Shown: one piece after another, positions 21,160 through 32,454 of the stretch
How positions within the stretch are numbered: position 1 is the stretch's first letter
Layout of the letters: each line of letters begins with the position of its first letter
Source of the DNA: Apophysomyces variabilis
Lineage: Eukaryota > Mucoromycota > Mucoromycetes > Mucorales > Mucoraceae
Direction: 5' to 3'
Length of the DNA: 64,000 nucleotides
Assembly: GCA_002749535.1 (NCBI GenBank)
Contig: MZZL01000049.1
Span: forward strand, 57,906-121,905
Notes under the pieces: generated by a model
The model's input: the letters and a program-made list of their open reading frames with translations, nothing else
Databases searched by the model: none
Told to the model about the DNA's origin: nothing
Translations under genes and position numbers: made by a program

Positions 21160-21512
21160 TGTCGTATCCATAGCTATAATGGATACTCTCACTACTCCGA
21201 TTATGTCTAAATAGGGAAGATGGACTTTAAACACGGACTTATATAATACGGGATTAAGCAATCTTAACTCAGTTCCTCAATACAATGGACAATGCCGAGC
21301 TTCTATGATCCGCTACGGAGAAGTCTCTCCATTATAGAAGGCAATTACCAATCACTTAGTACAAAGCACAGTCCATAATCACAGTCCTGTCCATCTAGAC
21401 CCACAGACATTTTAGTATAAAAGAGTAATGTTTTTATTTGAATAAAGATCATCCTACATTGAGTCTCGCGTATATTGCTTGTCTCTTTTTTCTCATCAGA
21501 TAAAACATTACA
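21160..21512 (+). mobile_element. Solo LTR, family A, plus orientation
   Basis: This 353-bp LTR starts TGTCGTATCC and ends CATTACA. It is flanked by a perfect 5-bp target duplication CCTTC (21155-21159 and 21513-21517). A TATAAAAG box at about 21415 and an AATAAA hexamer at about 21440 are in the positions expected for the LTR promoter and polyadenylation signals. It is the inverted partner of 14915-15262. Confidence 0.93.
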
Positions 21513-21573
21513 CCTTCATGTCATTGAATACGCAGATAACTCTCTTCCTGCCAAGATCAACTTTCCACTCCCA

Positions 21574-21795
21574 TATTTTAGATAAAGGAGATCGTAACAT
21601 AGTCCAAATGATTAACAAGACAAAGAAAAGATCACTCGGTGTTCGTGATAGCGCTGGACCTTTTCAGCTCGATACAACAGTGTTTCTACCCGGGAAACAG
21701 AAGAAGGTAACGGTTGTCTTGATTCCTTGTTAATTTAAGTTAGAACGGAGCACACCTTTCATTTCTTTTCAGAAAATCTTTGCTGGTTATCTAGG
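21574..21795 (+). pseudogene. Short coding-like fragment, probably two exons
   Basis: The frame reads ILDKGDRNIVQMINKTKKRS and then DSAGPFQLDTTVFLPGKQKK before a GTAACGG donor-like site at about 21707. A TTTTCAG acceptor at about 21770 is followed by KIFAGYLGI and a stop. No start or relative is recognised. The duplicated block starting at 21799 cuts it off on the right. Confidence 0.3.
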
Positions 21796-21798
21796 GAT

Positions 21799-22934
21799 TT
21801 GATTGAGCATGTTATGCTCATAATCTATATGTGACAAATGCGGGATATGATCTTTGTCCCTACTAGAGGACCAGACAACTGCACCATACTAAAATACTTG
21901 AAACAAACAAAAATATCGCTCAATGTTTAATTAGAGTAAAAGGATTGAATATATCTCTTTAAGTAGATTCGAGTGCGTAGCTATGTTTCCGGAGAGAATT
22001 TACCGATGGAAATATTGAATCCCGGTCTTGATGGAATCATGTCACCGATTACTCTTCCGCCCAAGGATTGCAATCAGGTTCCTCCCAAGGATCACAGCGC
22101 TTTTCAACTTGGAATGGAAGGGTAGAGGAGACTTCCTGAACTGGAAAGGCTGTGGAAGCTTCTTGGACCGAAACGGCAGTAGAGCTGCTTACAAGCTTAG
22201 AAGTCGCAGCTACGAGGATGAGGAGTGGGTAGGACTTTGAGTGAAACCATGGCTGGATGGCGAAAAGGTATGGATTGCTGAGATATAGCTTTTACGCATT
22301 ACGACTGTCCTTTACATAATTTTGACAGGATCCGATGGATAAATTCGGATCACATATTGATACCTTGGAAATGATCCCTCTCTGATACACGACCAGAGTG
22401 CTGTACTTGAGAAACGTCCTTAATTCGAGTTACAAGATATACCACCACGTCCAGGACCTCATCGACTGATCATCGGTTCTTTCATGTTCAAGACAACAGG
22501 GAAAAAGCAAGTAGGGTGCCAAACTTTATTTTCTGTCACAACGAGTCAATTTTTGGGAAAGCGTAAGGAGGACTAACCAATAAACACCGGCGATCCAAGT
22601 CTTTTATTAGAAATGTGGAAATGACAAGGGATGCGAGATAGAAGAAGCATATTTGACCATCGACAATAATATATCTTTGATCAGAGCATGGCAGAGACGT
22701 ATGATAAGATATATGGAAGCCAAGAAAATAGGAACACAAGAGTACAAGGGCAGCTCACGATCTTTCAGATCACATGCTTCACAGATTACACAAAGATCGC
22801 CTTGTTCCGCCCAACCCCAACTCAAAATCATGGTTAAAATATTGCCATATTTGTTAAAGAGAATGTACAATCAAAATTTAGATCGGTGCTTGTTTGGGAA
22901 CATGTTACATTTTTTGGCGTTGAATGGCAGAAGA
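21799..22934 (+). repeat. 1.14-kb near-identical block, copy 1
   Basis: It matches 31317-32454 almost base for base, with only a few substitutions and 1-bp indels. It contains two short frames conserved in both copies: 22028-22240 (70 codons, MMESCHRLLFRPRIAIRF) and 22653-22940 (95 codons, with KKIGTQEYKGSSRSF). An intron-like GTATGG...TTGACAG lies at about 22267-22329. No transposase or terminal repeat was recognised. Confidence 0.92.
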
Positions 22935-23299
22935 TGTTAGAGGCCATCCATTGTTGATTCGTCTAATCTTCTAACGGGGAAATATTTTTCCAACAGTTAG
23001 GTAATGTGCCTAATATTCCAAGTCATTCTTCTTATATGTCCTGCTGGCGCCACATACGCTACGAATAGGGCGCCTCATACATGACAGATAGACAGATAAA
23101 CACCAATTAAGGTTGCGGAGAGACAAAATGGCTGGGGATCACTTGCAAATGTGCCTTCCTAAGAGAAAAGGGACCAGTTGAAAGGTTTCGATTTTACATA
23201 GATCTGCCAAATGAGAATATCTTATTTTTTACACTTCTTCTTCTTTTTCTTCAAATAAATCACTCTCCACTTTAGGCATCCTTCACCAATCAAAACCAT

Positions 23300-24164
23300 A
23301 TGTCCACCAGATCAGTCACACTCTCTAAAGAACAGCAGTTTCATAAAATATGGGTTGATACAATCATCAAACCTTTCAAAGAAAAACATGGAGACCAATG
23401 GGAAGAAGAGTCGTTCTGGGAAGCCGTGGAAATTTTCAAGGCGAACTCTAGGGAAATTGGATACGAAAATCCACTTGAACTTCTATCGTCCTGTTACGAC
23501 AAATCATTCAATCAAATCCGGGACGAGCTGAAGGCCGGGCCTTCAGCATGTGAAAGGGAAGAAGTGTAAGAGTCCCTATATCGGAGAGAAACTTGATATC
23601 TTGCCTGTCCTTAAAGCAATTCATCATGTGGGTGGTACCAAATATGAGGGCAAAGAGCGTATTGTCGTCCTTGATTTCTGGGCTAGTTGGTAAAGAATCC
23701 TCTTGCACGTGTATTCTTTTGAGATAGAAAAGTATGTTAACCGGGAGTTTTCATGGTAGGTGCAAGCCATGTGTCCAATTTGCTCCTGAACTTTTGGAAC
23801 TTTCAGAGAAACACGCAGGACGTGTCGCAGTCATTGGTGTGAATAACGAAAGTATCTTCGGTCATACTGGAGTGCGAGATTTGGAGGGAGTCAAGAAATT
23901 CCTCGAGAAAAAAAAAAGAAATATTTCGTTATTCATCTTACGTTGACAATAACAACAATGCCAGAGACAGTAAGCTACCCCGTTTTTTCTTGTTTATCTT
24001 CTTTTGACTTCTTAAAACTAGACATCTACCGTAAAACCGAGTACCGACCAATTCCCTTCGTTGTATTAGTAGTTGACAATGAAGCCAAATTTGCCGGCAG
24101 TAGTAGTCAACTTGATGAATATTTAAATATGGCCTTGGAAGCCATGTATCCCAAGGAAGCATAG
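23300..24164 (+). pseudogene. Thioredoxin-like fold protein, copy 1, with two frame breaks
   Basis: The ATG at 23300 opens a 90-codon segment (QQFHKIWVDTIIKPFKEK). Near 23566 a TAA and a one-base phase change interrupt it before VLKAIHHVGGTKYEGKERIV. The thioredoxin core follows: VVLDFWASW, an intron at 23690-23759, then CKPCVQFAPELLELSEKH, giving the redox motif W-C-K-P-C. A 10-A run at 23908-23917 forces another phase change before YSSYVDNNNNARD. An intron at 23970-24021 precedes the last exon (TEYRPIPFVVLVVDNEAKF), ending at 24164. The fold and CxxC suggest a protein disulfide oxidoreductase with an N-terminal helical extension. The homopolymer break could be a sequencing error; the first break looks real. 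Confidence 0.65.
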
Positions 24165-24289
24165 AGTGCTCCCTCTCAGTGGGCGGTCACCGAATACACT
24201 TTTATGATATTCCTTACAGCCAAATGCTATTGGAAATCCAATGGATCAATGTCCTCATACTTTTAATATGCGACAATAAGCAAAATAAC

Positions 24290-24860
24290 ATTGTTTTTCC
24301 ATTGTTTCCCGTATAGCAACGGGAGAAACACTCTACACTCTCTGGTCCCTGCTTGCAATAAATATCTTACATCTCAGCAGCGACCGCTGCCGGCGAAAGT
24401 GGCACAATTATGTTTGTATGCGCTTCGTGCTGCTTGTTTCCAGTACATCAGCAGGTATAGCATGGAGAGTTCAAGGACGCATTACCATTGCTTTGTCCTT
24501 GATTTTCACGCACGGGGTTTGATTATTTCAACTCAGCTAGATGCGTACCTGAATGTGGTGTGTGCGTACCCATGTTAACATGGCCTGTGGGTTTGCATGT
24601 GAAATTGGTCTGCCACACTTCAGAGAGGTTTCAATAGGACGGCCGCTGTATCCTAGATAGTTACCTCTGATAGTTAGGATACCGCAAGATTGATTTTCTT
24701 TTCCGATCGAGTACAGATCGTCTTGTTTTTCTTTTCCTCTTGTAGCTTTTAAGTTTTGTATGTTTGTTTATGTGTAACTTTGCAAGCATTTTGAATTCCA
24801 AAAAGCTGTTGGTTACCTTTTTTATTCAGCGTTTGGCACTTCATATTCAGCAATTAATCA
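24290..24860 (+). repeat. Dispersed ~550-bp repeat B, copy 1
   Basis: Related copies lie at about 33900-34620 (+), 43930-44470 (+) and 61470-61870 (minus orientation). Shared landmarks are GTTTCCAGTACATCAG, CGCACGGGGTTTGATTATTTC, ATGCGTACCTG and TTTTCTTTTCCTCTTGTAGC. Two copies (24.3 and 61.5 kb) adjoin the 3' side of a small secreted protein gene; the other two do not. Confidence 0.8.
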
Positions 24861-24930
24861 TATTTAGCAGTGAGACGGAGGGTCAATATTCTGCAAAGAG
24901 GGTGGGCTAATGATTGCCACTTGCTTTTTA

Positions 24931-25212
24931 TTAATAACAAGTAGGAACAGTATCAGAACCATAAGCATTGCATTTGCTTATAAACATCGAGGACTGTGAA
25001 CCAACGTCACACCTTGCTTGTCTAAGGCCAAGCCAGTCGCTTTTTTGATACTCTGCTCCCGGTATCTGCGCGCAAACAGAGTATGTTTGGTCCAAGTCGT
25101 TGAAAGGATCACCAGGGTTTGTGATGCATTGACACCAAAGCGCTTCTACGGTGCAAGCGAAAAAGATACAGAAGAGGACAAAAAGAGGTACGGTTGACAT
25201 TCTGAACTTCAT
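24931..25212 (-). CDS. Small secreted cysteine-rich protein, copy 1
   Basis: A 93-aa protein with an N-terminal signal peptide (MKFRMSTVPLFVLFCIFFAC, probable cleavage after VEA). The mature part has about 73 residues and six Cys: the WCQC pair near its N-terminus, then single Cys in YSVCAQ, ARCDVG, SKCNAY and the terminal TCY. Six Cys in a short secreted chain suggests three disulfides and an extracellular role; the family is not recognised. The paralogue at 61170-61451 differs at only about a dozen positions, and indels are absent. Upstream on the minus strand a TATAAAAGGC box (about 25492-25502) and an intron-like GTATGG...ACAATAAG in the leader are shared with the paralogue, so promoter and 5' UTR intron were duplicated with the gene. 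Confidence 0.85.
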   Translation of the reverse strand: MKFRMSTVPLFVLFCIFFACTVEALWCQCITNPGDPFNDLDQTYSVCAQIPGAEYQKSDWLGLRQARCDVGSQSSMFISKCNAYGSDTVPTCY

Positions 25213-25489
25213 GACTCCGTGTGTCTTGATATTATCCCAATAGAAGAGTAGCCGAGAAAGAGTTTGGTGGAGTTACCTTATTGTTGTAGGAAAATCGATA
25301 AAAATGTCAGTTTAGGAATCACTACTGCTCTAAGATACAATCAAGAAATTCAATCAAAGAGCCATACGTGAGTGTGGTCAGTGCTGAAAGGTTCAGGGAA
25401 ATTGTTTGTGTTGTGTATTTTGTTGCGATAGTACCTCTGCAGGTGTTGTGAAAAAATGTTTTGCATTCGAGAGACTATGGTATCAGATG

Positions 25490-25503
25490 TGCCTTTTATA
25501 TGT
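25490..25503 (-). promoter_or_regulatory. TATA box of secreted protein copy 1
   Basis: Minus-strand CATATAAAAGGC about 285 bp upstream of the ATG; the same box and spacing occur before the paralogue (60887-60899). The long distance is explained by the probable leader intron. Confidence 0.6.
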
Positions 25504-25583
25504 AATAAACGAACGACGCAAATCGATCCATCGTCATTTGGGCGCGGAGAGATAAAGTTAGCAGGGGGGGTACGGCAGCATCA

Positions 25584-25850
25584 AAAAGACAACACCAAGG
25601 GGCTTAACAACGCCGAGCGGCAGCATACCATAAAGCGGTTGCACAACACCAAGAGGCTACGCAGCATGAGGCGGCTATACAACACCAAGCGGAAACCTAG
25701 CATCAAGAGGCTACGCAATATAAGGGGGCTATACAGCATCAGGAGGCTATACAACGCCAAGGGGCAACACAACATCAAGAGGCTATACAAAGCCAAGCGG
25801 AAACATAACATTAATAGGCTACACAACATAAGAGGATATACAAAGTCAAA
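25584..25850 (+). repeat. 18-bp minisatellite, about 15 degenerate units
   Basis: Units resemble AAGCGGCTATACAACACC and vary at several positions. The length of 18 keeps one frame open on each strand (about 25456-25947 plus; 25581-25877 minus), giving a K/R-N-I-rich or Leu-rich hexapeptide repeat. The plus frame begins at an ATG (25456) just upstream of the secreted protein promoter, on the opposite strand. I regard the frame as a by-product of the repeat, but translation cannot be excluded. Confidence 0.85.
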
Positions 25851-25949
25851 CGCGAACACAGCGTCAGAAGACAACATTGTTTCATTTCGCGCTGTATCGA
25901 GTGATGCGCCGAATGAGACAATGTCAGGTTTGTTTCTACAGTATTAGGT

Positions 25950-27240
25950 GAAGACAAAAAAGGTTGAATGCTATGACAACTCTCCTAATAGAATTTCGCA
26001 CATTAAATCCATAGTTCTGTTATGGTGAATGCGACAAATATCAAAGCGAAAACATTAATGGGCAAACCTAAACTATGACTGCGCAACTGTATGCCCATTT
26101 CTTTGTTTGATGCAAAACATATCATTCAACTTGGGCAACCATATTGCAACGAACACTGACATGCTATCAAGTATACTAAGTAGATGTTTTGTGTATTAAT
26201 CGATCCTTACATAATCTCCGGTTATTTCCTTTTAACGTATTGGCACTAAGGACTGATTAATTTGCAGTTTCTAGATAGTATACAGTTCTCACTTGTCGGT
26301 GTCAAAGTAGTGTGTACACTTGGAAATACGAATGGGAACTCCTATCTTCCTAGATTATACGCTTTAAGCTTTTACTTATCCTTTCTCATACCATGCATGA
26401 CATTCTAATGCTTTCTGGATTTAGATTCGCTGCTAAACATATTTTCACACTATTTGTATTGGTAAACAACGCGGATGGTTTGTGGCATTATGTGAAATAG
26501 AAGAAACCTGTTAAAGTTTAAGGAACGGCGAAACGGAAGTTTGCCTAGACTTATGTGCTATGTATAGTGTGTTATCTGTAGTGTTACAGGCCGATATAGG
26601 TTCTTTGGAACTCTGACTTCTTTGAGTAAGAAACTGGTTTAATCTGCGGTAGTTTGATGACAATGATACATACATTGATGGCCTGCTTTCTCTAGCTATT
26701 TCATCGCTACACGACCTTATACGGTTTCCGCCCTTACTTCTCTTATGTTTTCAGTGTAACCAAACAATGAAAAGTTACCGGAGTATTTATGCTTGGCATT
26801 AATTGTGCGTTTTCTAGCAACTACAGATCACATTTTATTTGTCCCTAACTGAATGCGATTCCTTGAAACCTATTTTTGCTCATCAACTATGCGTTTAAAC
26901 CAGCTATCACTTTGAAAATCACGATCTCCGATCTCAAATGGCGAGCTTTATATTCTAATCACTAACTGGTTTTTGTATCTTCTCAGCTTAAGGTTATGTT
27001 TATTTCAATCTCAGAGTGGCAGTCATTGCATTCGAATGTCCTCCTGTCACCCCTCTATCTCGCCCACAGTAGCTCTACATCTTCCTATCTGCGACTACAA
27101 CGTCCAGTAACCATGCATACCTTTAACCGGCCGTTTGATAGCATTTTAACGCTTTCACTTGTTCCATCTAATCTACGTTCTCCAATAATTCTACCAACTG
27201 TATAAAAAGCCTACATCGTTATTTTCTTTGAACATATTGC
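25950..27240. other. Non-coding interval
   Basis: AT-rich sequence with no gene-like frame. Confidence 0.4.
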
Positions 27241-27249
27241 TAAGTGTAT

Positions 27250-28400
27250 AATAGTGTTCGGTTACCCTAACTTGTTTTGCCATGGGTAGCCAGCCCTTTG
27301 GCACTAATTCTTGGCATCATAAACAGCCGACTGGCACTCTGTCTTCCACGCCAGCAAATCATTTCCTCTTGCTGACCAAATTGCACCTTGAATCGACACC
27401 ATAGGGACTGATATCGTTGCCGATTCAGGAAGCAGATGCATCTTGGGCGGGGACTTTTAATTTTATGCCGCAAGTCGGCGGCGCCGGCATGCTTTTCTAG
27501 ACATGAGAATTGCTTTTCCCGACGCGCTGACCGACTATAAAGGTTTACAAAAGCCCGAGCCCAAATTTCTCTGCCAAACTTTGTCGTCTTATGGTCTCAA
27601 CTGGTGGTCAACCAAAACAGAAGCATTTCATTTTAATCAATCGATTGATTTTACTCATCAGATACCTCACTTACTCTGCCCCTATTCTGCCATTTAAAAC
27701 TTTAAACTATTAAAAAGTCCACCTGTGAACCCCAATCGTATCTTGCCAGGCAGGATGTAGCGTCTCGCTCTCCTTACATTGAAAGCATCTTCAGAAAAAA
27801 ATAACGTTGACGCGGTTGTACCAGTGTATCTTCTTGTTAAGACTGACGTACCCTGCATCTTCCATGGCTAAGCATGACTTCGTTAAGTGTCGATTGTTTG
27901 CTAACCACAACAATTGTACATCCTTCATTTCATTCATTACCGCTATATGCATCTCAGCAGACAAGCGGGGAGACATCCACAGTGGAATCAGCATGTCCTT
28001 GTATGCAGTCAAGGTGCATTGTGTTTCTTGTCTGTCGACATTTACAGATCATCCAGGTTTCCGCTGTAAAATAGTGCGCGCTCACTAATACAACACCAAA
28101 GAAAAAAAAAAAGAAGCAAGTAGCAATGAAGCAATGGGAAAGTTATCAAATTCGGGACTTTCCCTAGGAATCCTTTATTTGCCTCTTAAAGCTGAGTTTT
28201 GTTCCAATCTAACGACGAGATAAAAACTAAAACAGCTATCGACCCGAAAAGTTCACCATACGCAAAAGAAACAAAAACAAGAAGCTATCAAACAAAAGAC
28301 GAAGGGTACCATAAGGAAGAAAAGGGTTTCACCGTTTAACGACTTTATTATCCCTCAAACTGGGAATACTAAACGCAACATATATCCTTTCTCACCTTTA
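27250..28400 (+). repeat. Old segmental duplication, second copy (pairs with about 19500-20300)
   Basis: Patchy colinear matches to the earlier region as listed for that feature, at an offset of about 7.9-8.1 kb. No intact gene was seen in it. Confidence 0.5.
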
Positions 28401-28903
28401 TGTCTCCCATAAAATCATCGTTTCCTCATTCAATCTTGTTTATTGTTAATGATATAAGAGGTGGTAGCGGTGAGACAAAACGAGGAGACTTACGTATTAT
28501 TACGATAAAAACATCATCATAGACATACGAGTTCTTGTTTGAAATGGCAATCACTGATTGCATAAATTCAGTACACAGAGTTTTGGTCTGGAAACGAGCG
28601 ACAATGAGTTCATATGTGATGGTTACTTTCTGCATTGTTGCTTTAAACAAATTTTGTAGTCAGCCTGAGAGAAAAATAACTGCATGAATACACCGTCACT
28701 TGGAAAAGACACCTTCGACCACGACCTACTCTTGACCTAGAACCGGATCTCGACTCAACTGAACTGCTCTAGAATCTCTCGAGTTAAAGTGAGCAACATA
28801 CAAAGCATTGCATTTCGAAAATGGTCTGGAATTCTTCTTTGGAGTCTATCAAGCATTGTAATATATTGGTTGCGATCCATTACTTGTGGCAAGGGCCACT
28901 GAC

Positions 28904-28912
28904 AACTATAAA
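28904..28912 (+). promoter_or_regulatory. TATA box of metalloprotease gene
   Basis: ACTATAAAAG about 85 bp upstream of the ATG at 28992. It lies inside the longer open frame, which argues that translation starts downstream of it. Confidence 0.55.
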
Positions 28913-28991
28913 AGACCTTGGTTTTCTTCAACTTTCTGAAAAAAAGCCGGAATATCAAGTCTTCAAAGATACAAACAACTCATATTCTCAA

Positions 28992-29705
28992 ATGGCTGAG
29001 TACATCAACGAAGACCTACCTGAACCCGATCCTACGATGCATGTTTTTCGCAAGGGTTACTGCGTGAGCGGGGCACGTCCCCGTCAGCGTACACCCGAGG
29101 AGCTCGTCCTTGACGCTTCGGATGGGTTTGTCTCGCTTTGGGGCAAGGGTGTCGTTCTGCGTTATCGTTTCGACCAGCGCACACTACGCTGGTCAGGAAG
29201 GACTAGAGAGGAGATCCTCAGGTTGTTCGAGAAGGCGGTTAAAAGGTGGGCACACGGATGCCCAGTAAAGTTTGTTGAGAACACTCGCGCTTGGGATTTC
29301 GAAATCATAGTGCGCGAAAACAAGGTGTGCAACCGAAGAGGCTGCGTTCTCGCCAGCGCGTTCTTTCCCAGTGGTGGCCAACAAAAGCTTACCATCTACC
29401 CGACCCTATTCGATCAGGACCAGTTCGAACAAGTGGAAACGCTAGTCCACGAACTTGGTCATGTCTTTGGTCTACGCCACTGGTTCGCAAAAGAATGCGA
29501 ACCAGAATGGAAGTCGGAACTGTTTGGCAGCCAAGACCGATTCACGATTATGAACTATGGAGAAGAGAGCACCCTTACCCAAGCTGACAAAGATGACCTC
29601 GAATTTCTATACAAAAAGGCATGGAGCGGTGAACTCAACAACATCAATGGTACACCTATCAGGTTGCTCCAGCCTTTCAGCGCTAATCTCCACCCGGTGC
29701 ACTGA
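28992..29705 (+). CDS. Metzincin-type zinc metalloprotease (matrixin-like)
   Basis: A 237-aa protein from the ATG at 28992 (MAEYINEDLPEP). The frame is open from 28821, but a TATA box lies inside that extension, so the inner ATG is preferred. Residues about 145-160 carry LVHELGHVFGLRHWF, the HExxHxxGxxH zinc site with the catalytic Glu. The Met-turn TIMNYG follows about 45 residues later. The N-terminal half has the pattern of a matrixin catalytic domain (LRYRFDQRTLRW, a helix, then DFEIIVREN). No signal peptide or propeptide Cys switch is evident, so a cytosolic or unconventionally exported enzyme is possible. It is a single exon without stops and lies in an otherwise gene-poor part of the duplicated region. 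Confidence 0.8.
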   Translation: MAEYINEDLPEPDPTMHVFRKGYCVSGARPRQRTPEELVLDASDGFVSLWGKGVVLRYRFDQRTLRWSGRTREEILRLFEKAVKRWAHGCPVKFVENTRAWDFEIIVRENKVCNRRGCVLASAFFPSGGQQKLTIYPTLFDQDQFEQVETLVHELGHVFGLRHWFAKECEPEWKSELFGSQDRFTIMNYGEESTLTQADKDDLEFLYKKAWSGELNNINGTPIRLLQPFSANLHPVH

Positions 29706-31316
29706 CATCGGTTGGTCTGCTGATCATATTCTATATAATATTTATGTGCCCAAAGCTGTCAATAAAGTAGTTTTAAGTGTTGTAAATACAATGATAGGTA
29801 GAACAATGATTGGATTCAAATCTAATAGTAGAGATGAATTTTGAGAGAATTGCTTTCACTTAAATACCCTATCCGCAACTTTTTATTCAACCCAGCTCGG
29901 TAATACAAGATGATATGGCCTTACGGTAAGTCGCACTTGCTTTAAATACACTTCAACAGTTGCTCTCAGTAGAGTAAGGCTTTTGAAGAGAACAGGTTCC
30001 CTGGATCAGACAGCTCCACAGGACTAAACAGTAACACTCATTTTTTTTTCAATCTAGTAGCCTTTCATGAATTGCACTCATTTGATACATGCAAATGAGC
30101 TTATTTCCGTTTATACCACAATTAAAAAGCATTAAATACTTAACAAATTTCAAACACCTCAGTGCCGGTTCACAAACCTAATTGCTCTATTTGTAATCCA
30201 TATGGAAGCGGACAATATCAGATAGTTTTCGGGTTCTCTTGGATGGAATGTCACACGTTGAACCGTTCATTGCACACATAGCACACATGGCACAGCTACT
30301 TCCCGCTTCAATAAAATAACTGTTATCTCTTATCCTCTTGATGATTTCGAGCGTTTCTTCAATGCCTAGCTAAAGTATTAAGCGTATTAGTTAATGTCTC
30401 ATTTGTGAAATGTGATACCACAAAAAATTGCTTGAACATTCAGAAGAAATGAAGAAAGCGAAAGGTAGACTTGCGTTGGGAATTATTGTCGGATATTCCT
30501 AACGGGACTCTCCAGTCTACAACATCTGCTACCATCTTTCATTTCGCAAAGTACTCAGATTTTTGGGAATTAGAGTGTCCATAAATTCTCGCCCTTCAAT
30601 GTGTGGAAATTGAACTAACCTTTTTCTCTTAATTTTTTCTCCGGATTCACACTCTCCTTAATGCTGTAATGGCATTCAAACTAAACCCGCAATGATCTTG
30701 CAGCAAAAAAGAAAGCCAGGTGTGACAATGGATTCTCTTATAGCGTCAAGTAATGGCCCTTATCGCATGCCTCTGAACATGCGAGTAAATTTTCGTTGCC
30801 AACATTGATTCTCCGTACCGGAGTCTTTGGCAATTTTTCGAAAGAAAAAAGAAGCAATCTAGAAAGCTGAAAGGAAAAGATGAAAAACAATCTAGGTTGA
30901 TCATCTTGTTCCACTTCATCATGTGATCATTGAATATTACCAGATGGTTTCTCCCACCCTATACACAGAAAACTATCGGAAAATTTATCCTTGAATGAAC
31001 GATGGTCAGATAGTGTGTTACTACTTTAATTCAGAAACAGATTTTCATAGAGTGTGACTAATGGAGATGTTCTGATACGATCTGTATCAATCTTTATGAT
31101 CTAAAATACCCCATTGCAGCTTTTTTTTTTAAAAAATTTAAGCCGCCTCTTCCCCTCAATCACCGCTGTATTATCGCTTCGTCTTTTTCCGCTTGTCTTC
31201 TCTCTTTCTATTGTTCTTTGAACGCTCCGGTTTTTTATGGACTTTTTGAACATTTCATGCACCAGCAGTACTACTTTCCGCTGTGTTACTGGACCCATTA
31301 CTGGTCATATGGGCAT
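29706..31316. other. Non-coding interval
   Basis: No gene was recognised; it is AT-rich with isolated short frames. Confidence 0.4.
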
Positions 31317-32454
31317 TTGATTGAGGAAGTTATGCTCATAATCTATATGTGACAAATGCGGGATATGATCTTTGTCCCTACTAGAGGACCAGACAACTGC
31401 ACCATACTAAAATACTTGAAACAAACAAAAATATCGCTCAATGTTTAATTAGAGTAAAAGGATTGAATATATCTCTTTAAGTAGATTCGAGTGCGTAGCT
31501 ATGTTTCCGGAGAGAATTTACCGATGGAAATATTGAATCCCGGTCTTGATGGAATCATGTCACCGATTACTCTTCCGCCCAAGGATTGCAATCAGGTTCC
31601 TCCCAAGGATCACAGCGCTTTTCAACTTGGAATGGAAGGGTAGAGGAGACTTCCTGAACTGGAAAGGCTGTGGAAGCTTCTTGGACCGAAACGGCAGTAG
31701 AGCTGCTTACAAGCTTAGAAGTCGCAGCTACGAGGATGAGGAGTGGGTAGGACTTTGAGTGAAACCATGGCTGGATGGCGAAAAGGTATGGATTGCTGAG
31801 ATATAGCTTTTACGCATTACGACTGTCCTTTACATAATTTTGACAGGATCCGATGGATAAATTCGGATCACATATTGATACCTTGGAAATGATCCCTCTC
31901 TGATACACGACCAGAGTGCTGTACTTGAGAAACGTCCTTAATTCGAGTTACAAGATATACCACCACGTCCAGGACCTCATCGACTGATCATCGGTTCTTT
32001 CATGTTCAAGACAACAGGGAAAAAAGCAAGTAGGGTGCCAAACTTTATTTTCTGTCACAAGAGTCAATTTTTGGGAAAGCGTAAGGAGGACTAACCAATA
32101 AACACCGGCGATCCAAGTCTTTTATTAGAAATGTGGAAATGACAAGGGATGCGAGATAGAAAAAGCATATTTGACCGTCGACAATAATATATCTTTGATC
32201 AGAACACGGCAGAGACGTATGACAAGATATCTAGAAGCCAAGAAAATAGGAACACAAGAGTACAAGGGCAGCTCACGATCTTTCAGATCACATGCTTCAC
32301 AGATTACACAAAGATCGCCTTGTTCCGCCCAACCCCAACTCAAAATCATGGTTAAAATATTGCCATATTTGTTAAAGAGAATTTACAATCAAAATTTAGA
32401 TCGGTGCTTGTTTGGGAACATGTTACATTTTTTGGCGTTGTACAAGAGAAGATG
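31317..32454 (+). repeat. 1.14-kb near-identical block, copy 2
   Basis: Direct repeat of 21799-22934. The 70-codon frame (31546-31758) is identical and the 95-codon frame (32171-32458) has a handful of replacements. Outside the block the flanks are much more diverged, although downstream they are still homologous (thioredoxin-like copies). Confidence 0.92.

Noticed and set aside
25581..25877. Leu-rich minus-strand frame as a membrane protein
   Set aside because: It is produced by the 18-bp minisatellite, and the other strand is open for the same reason.
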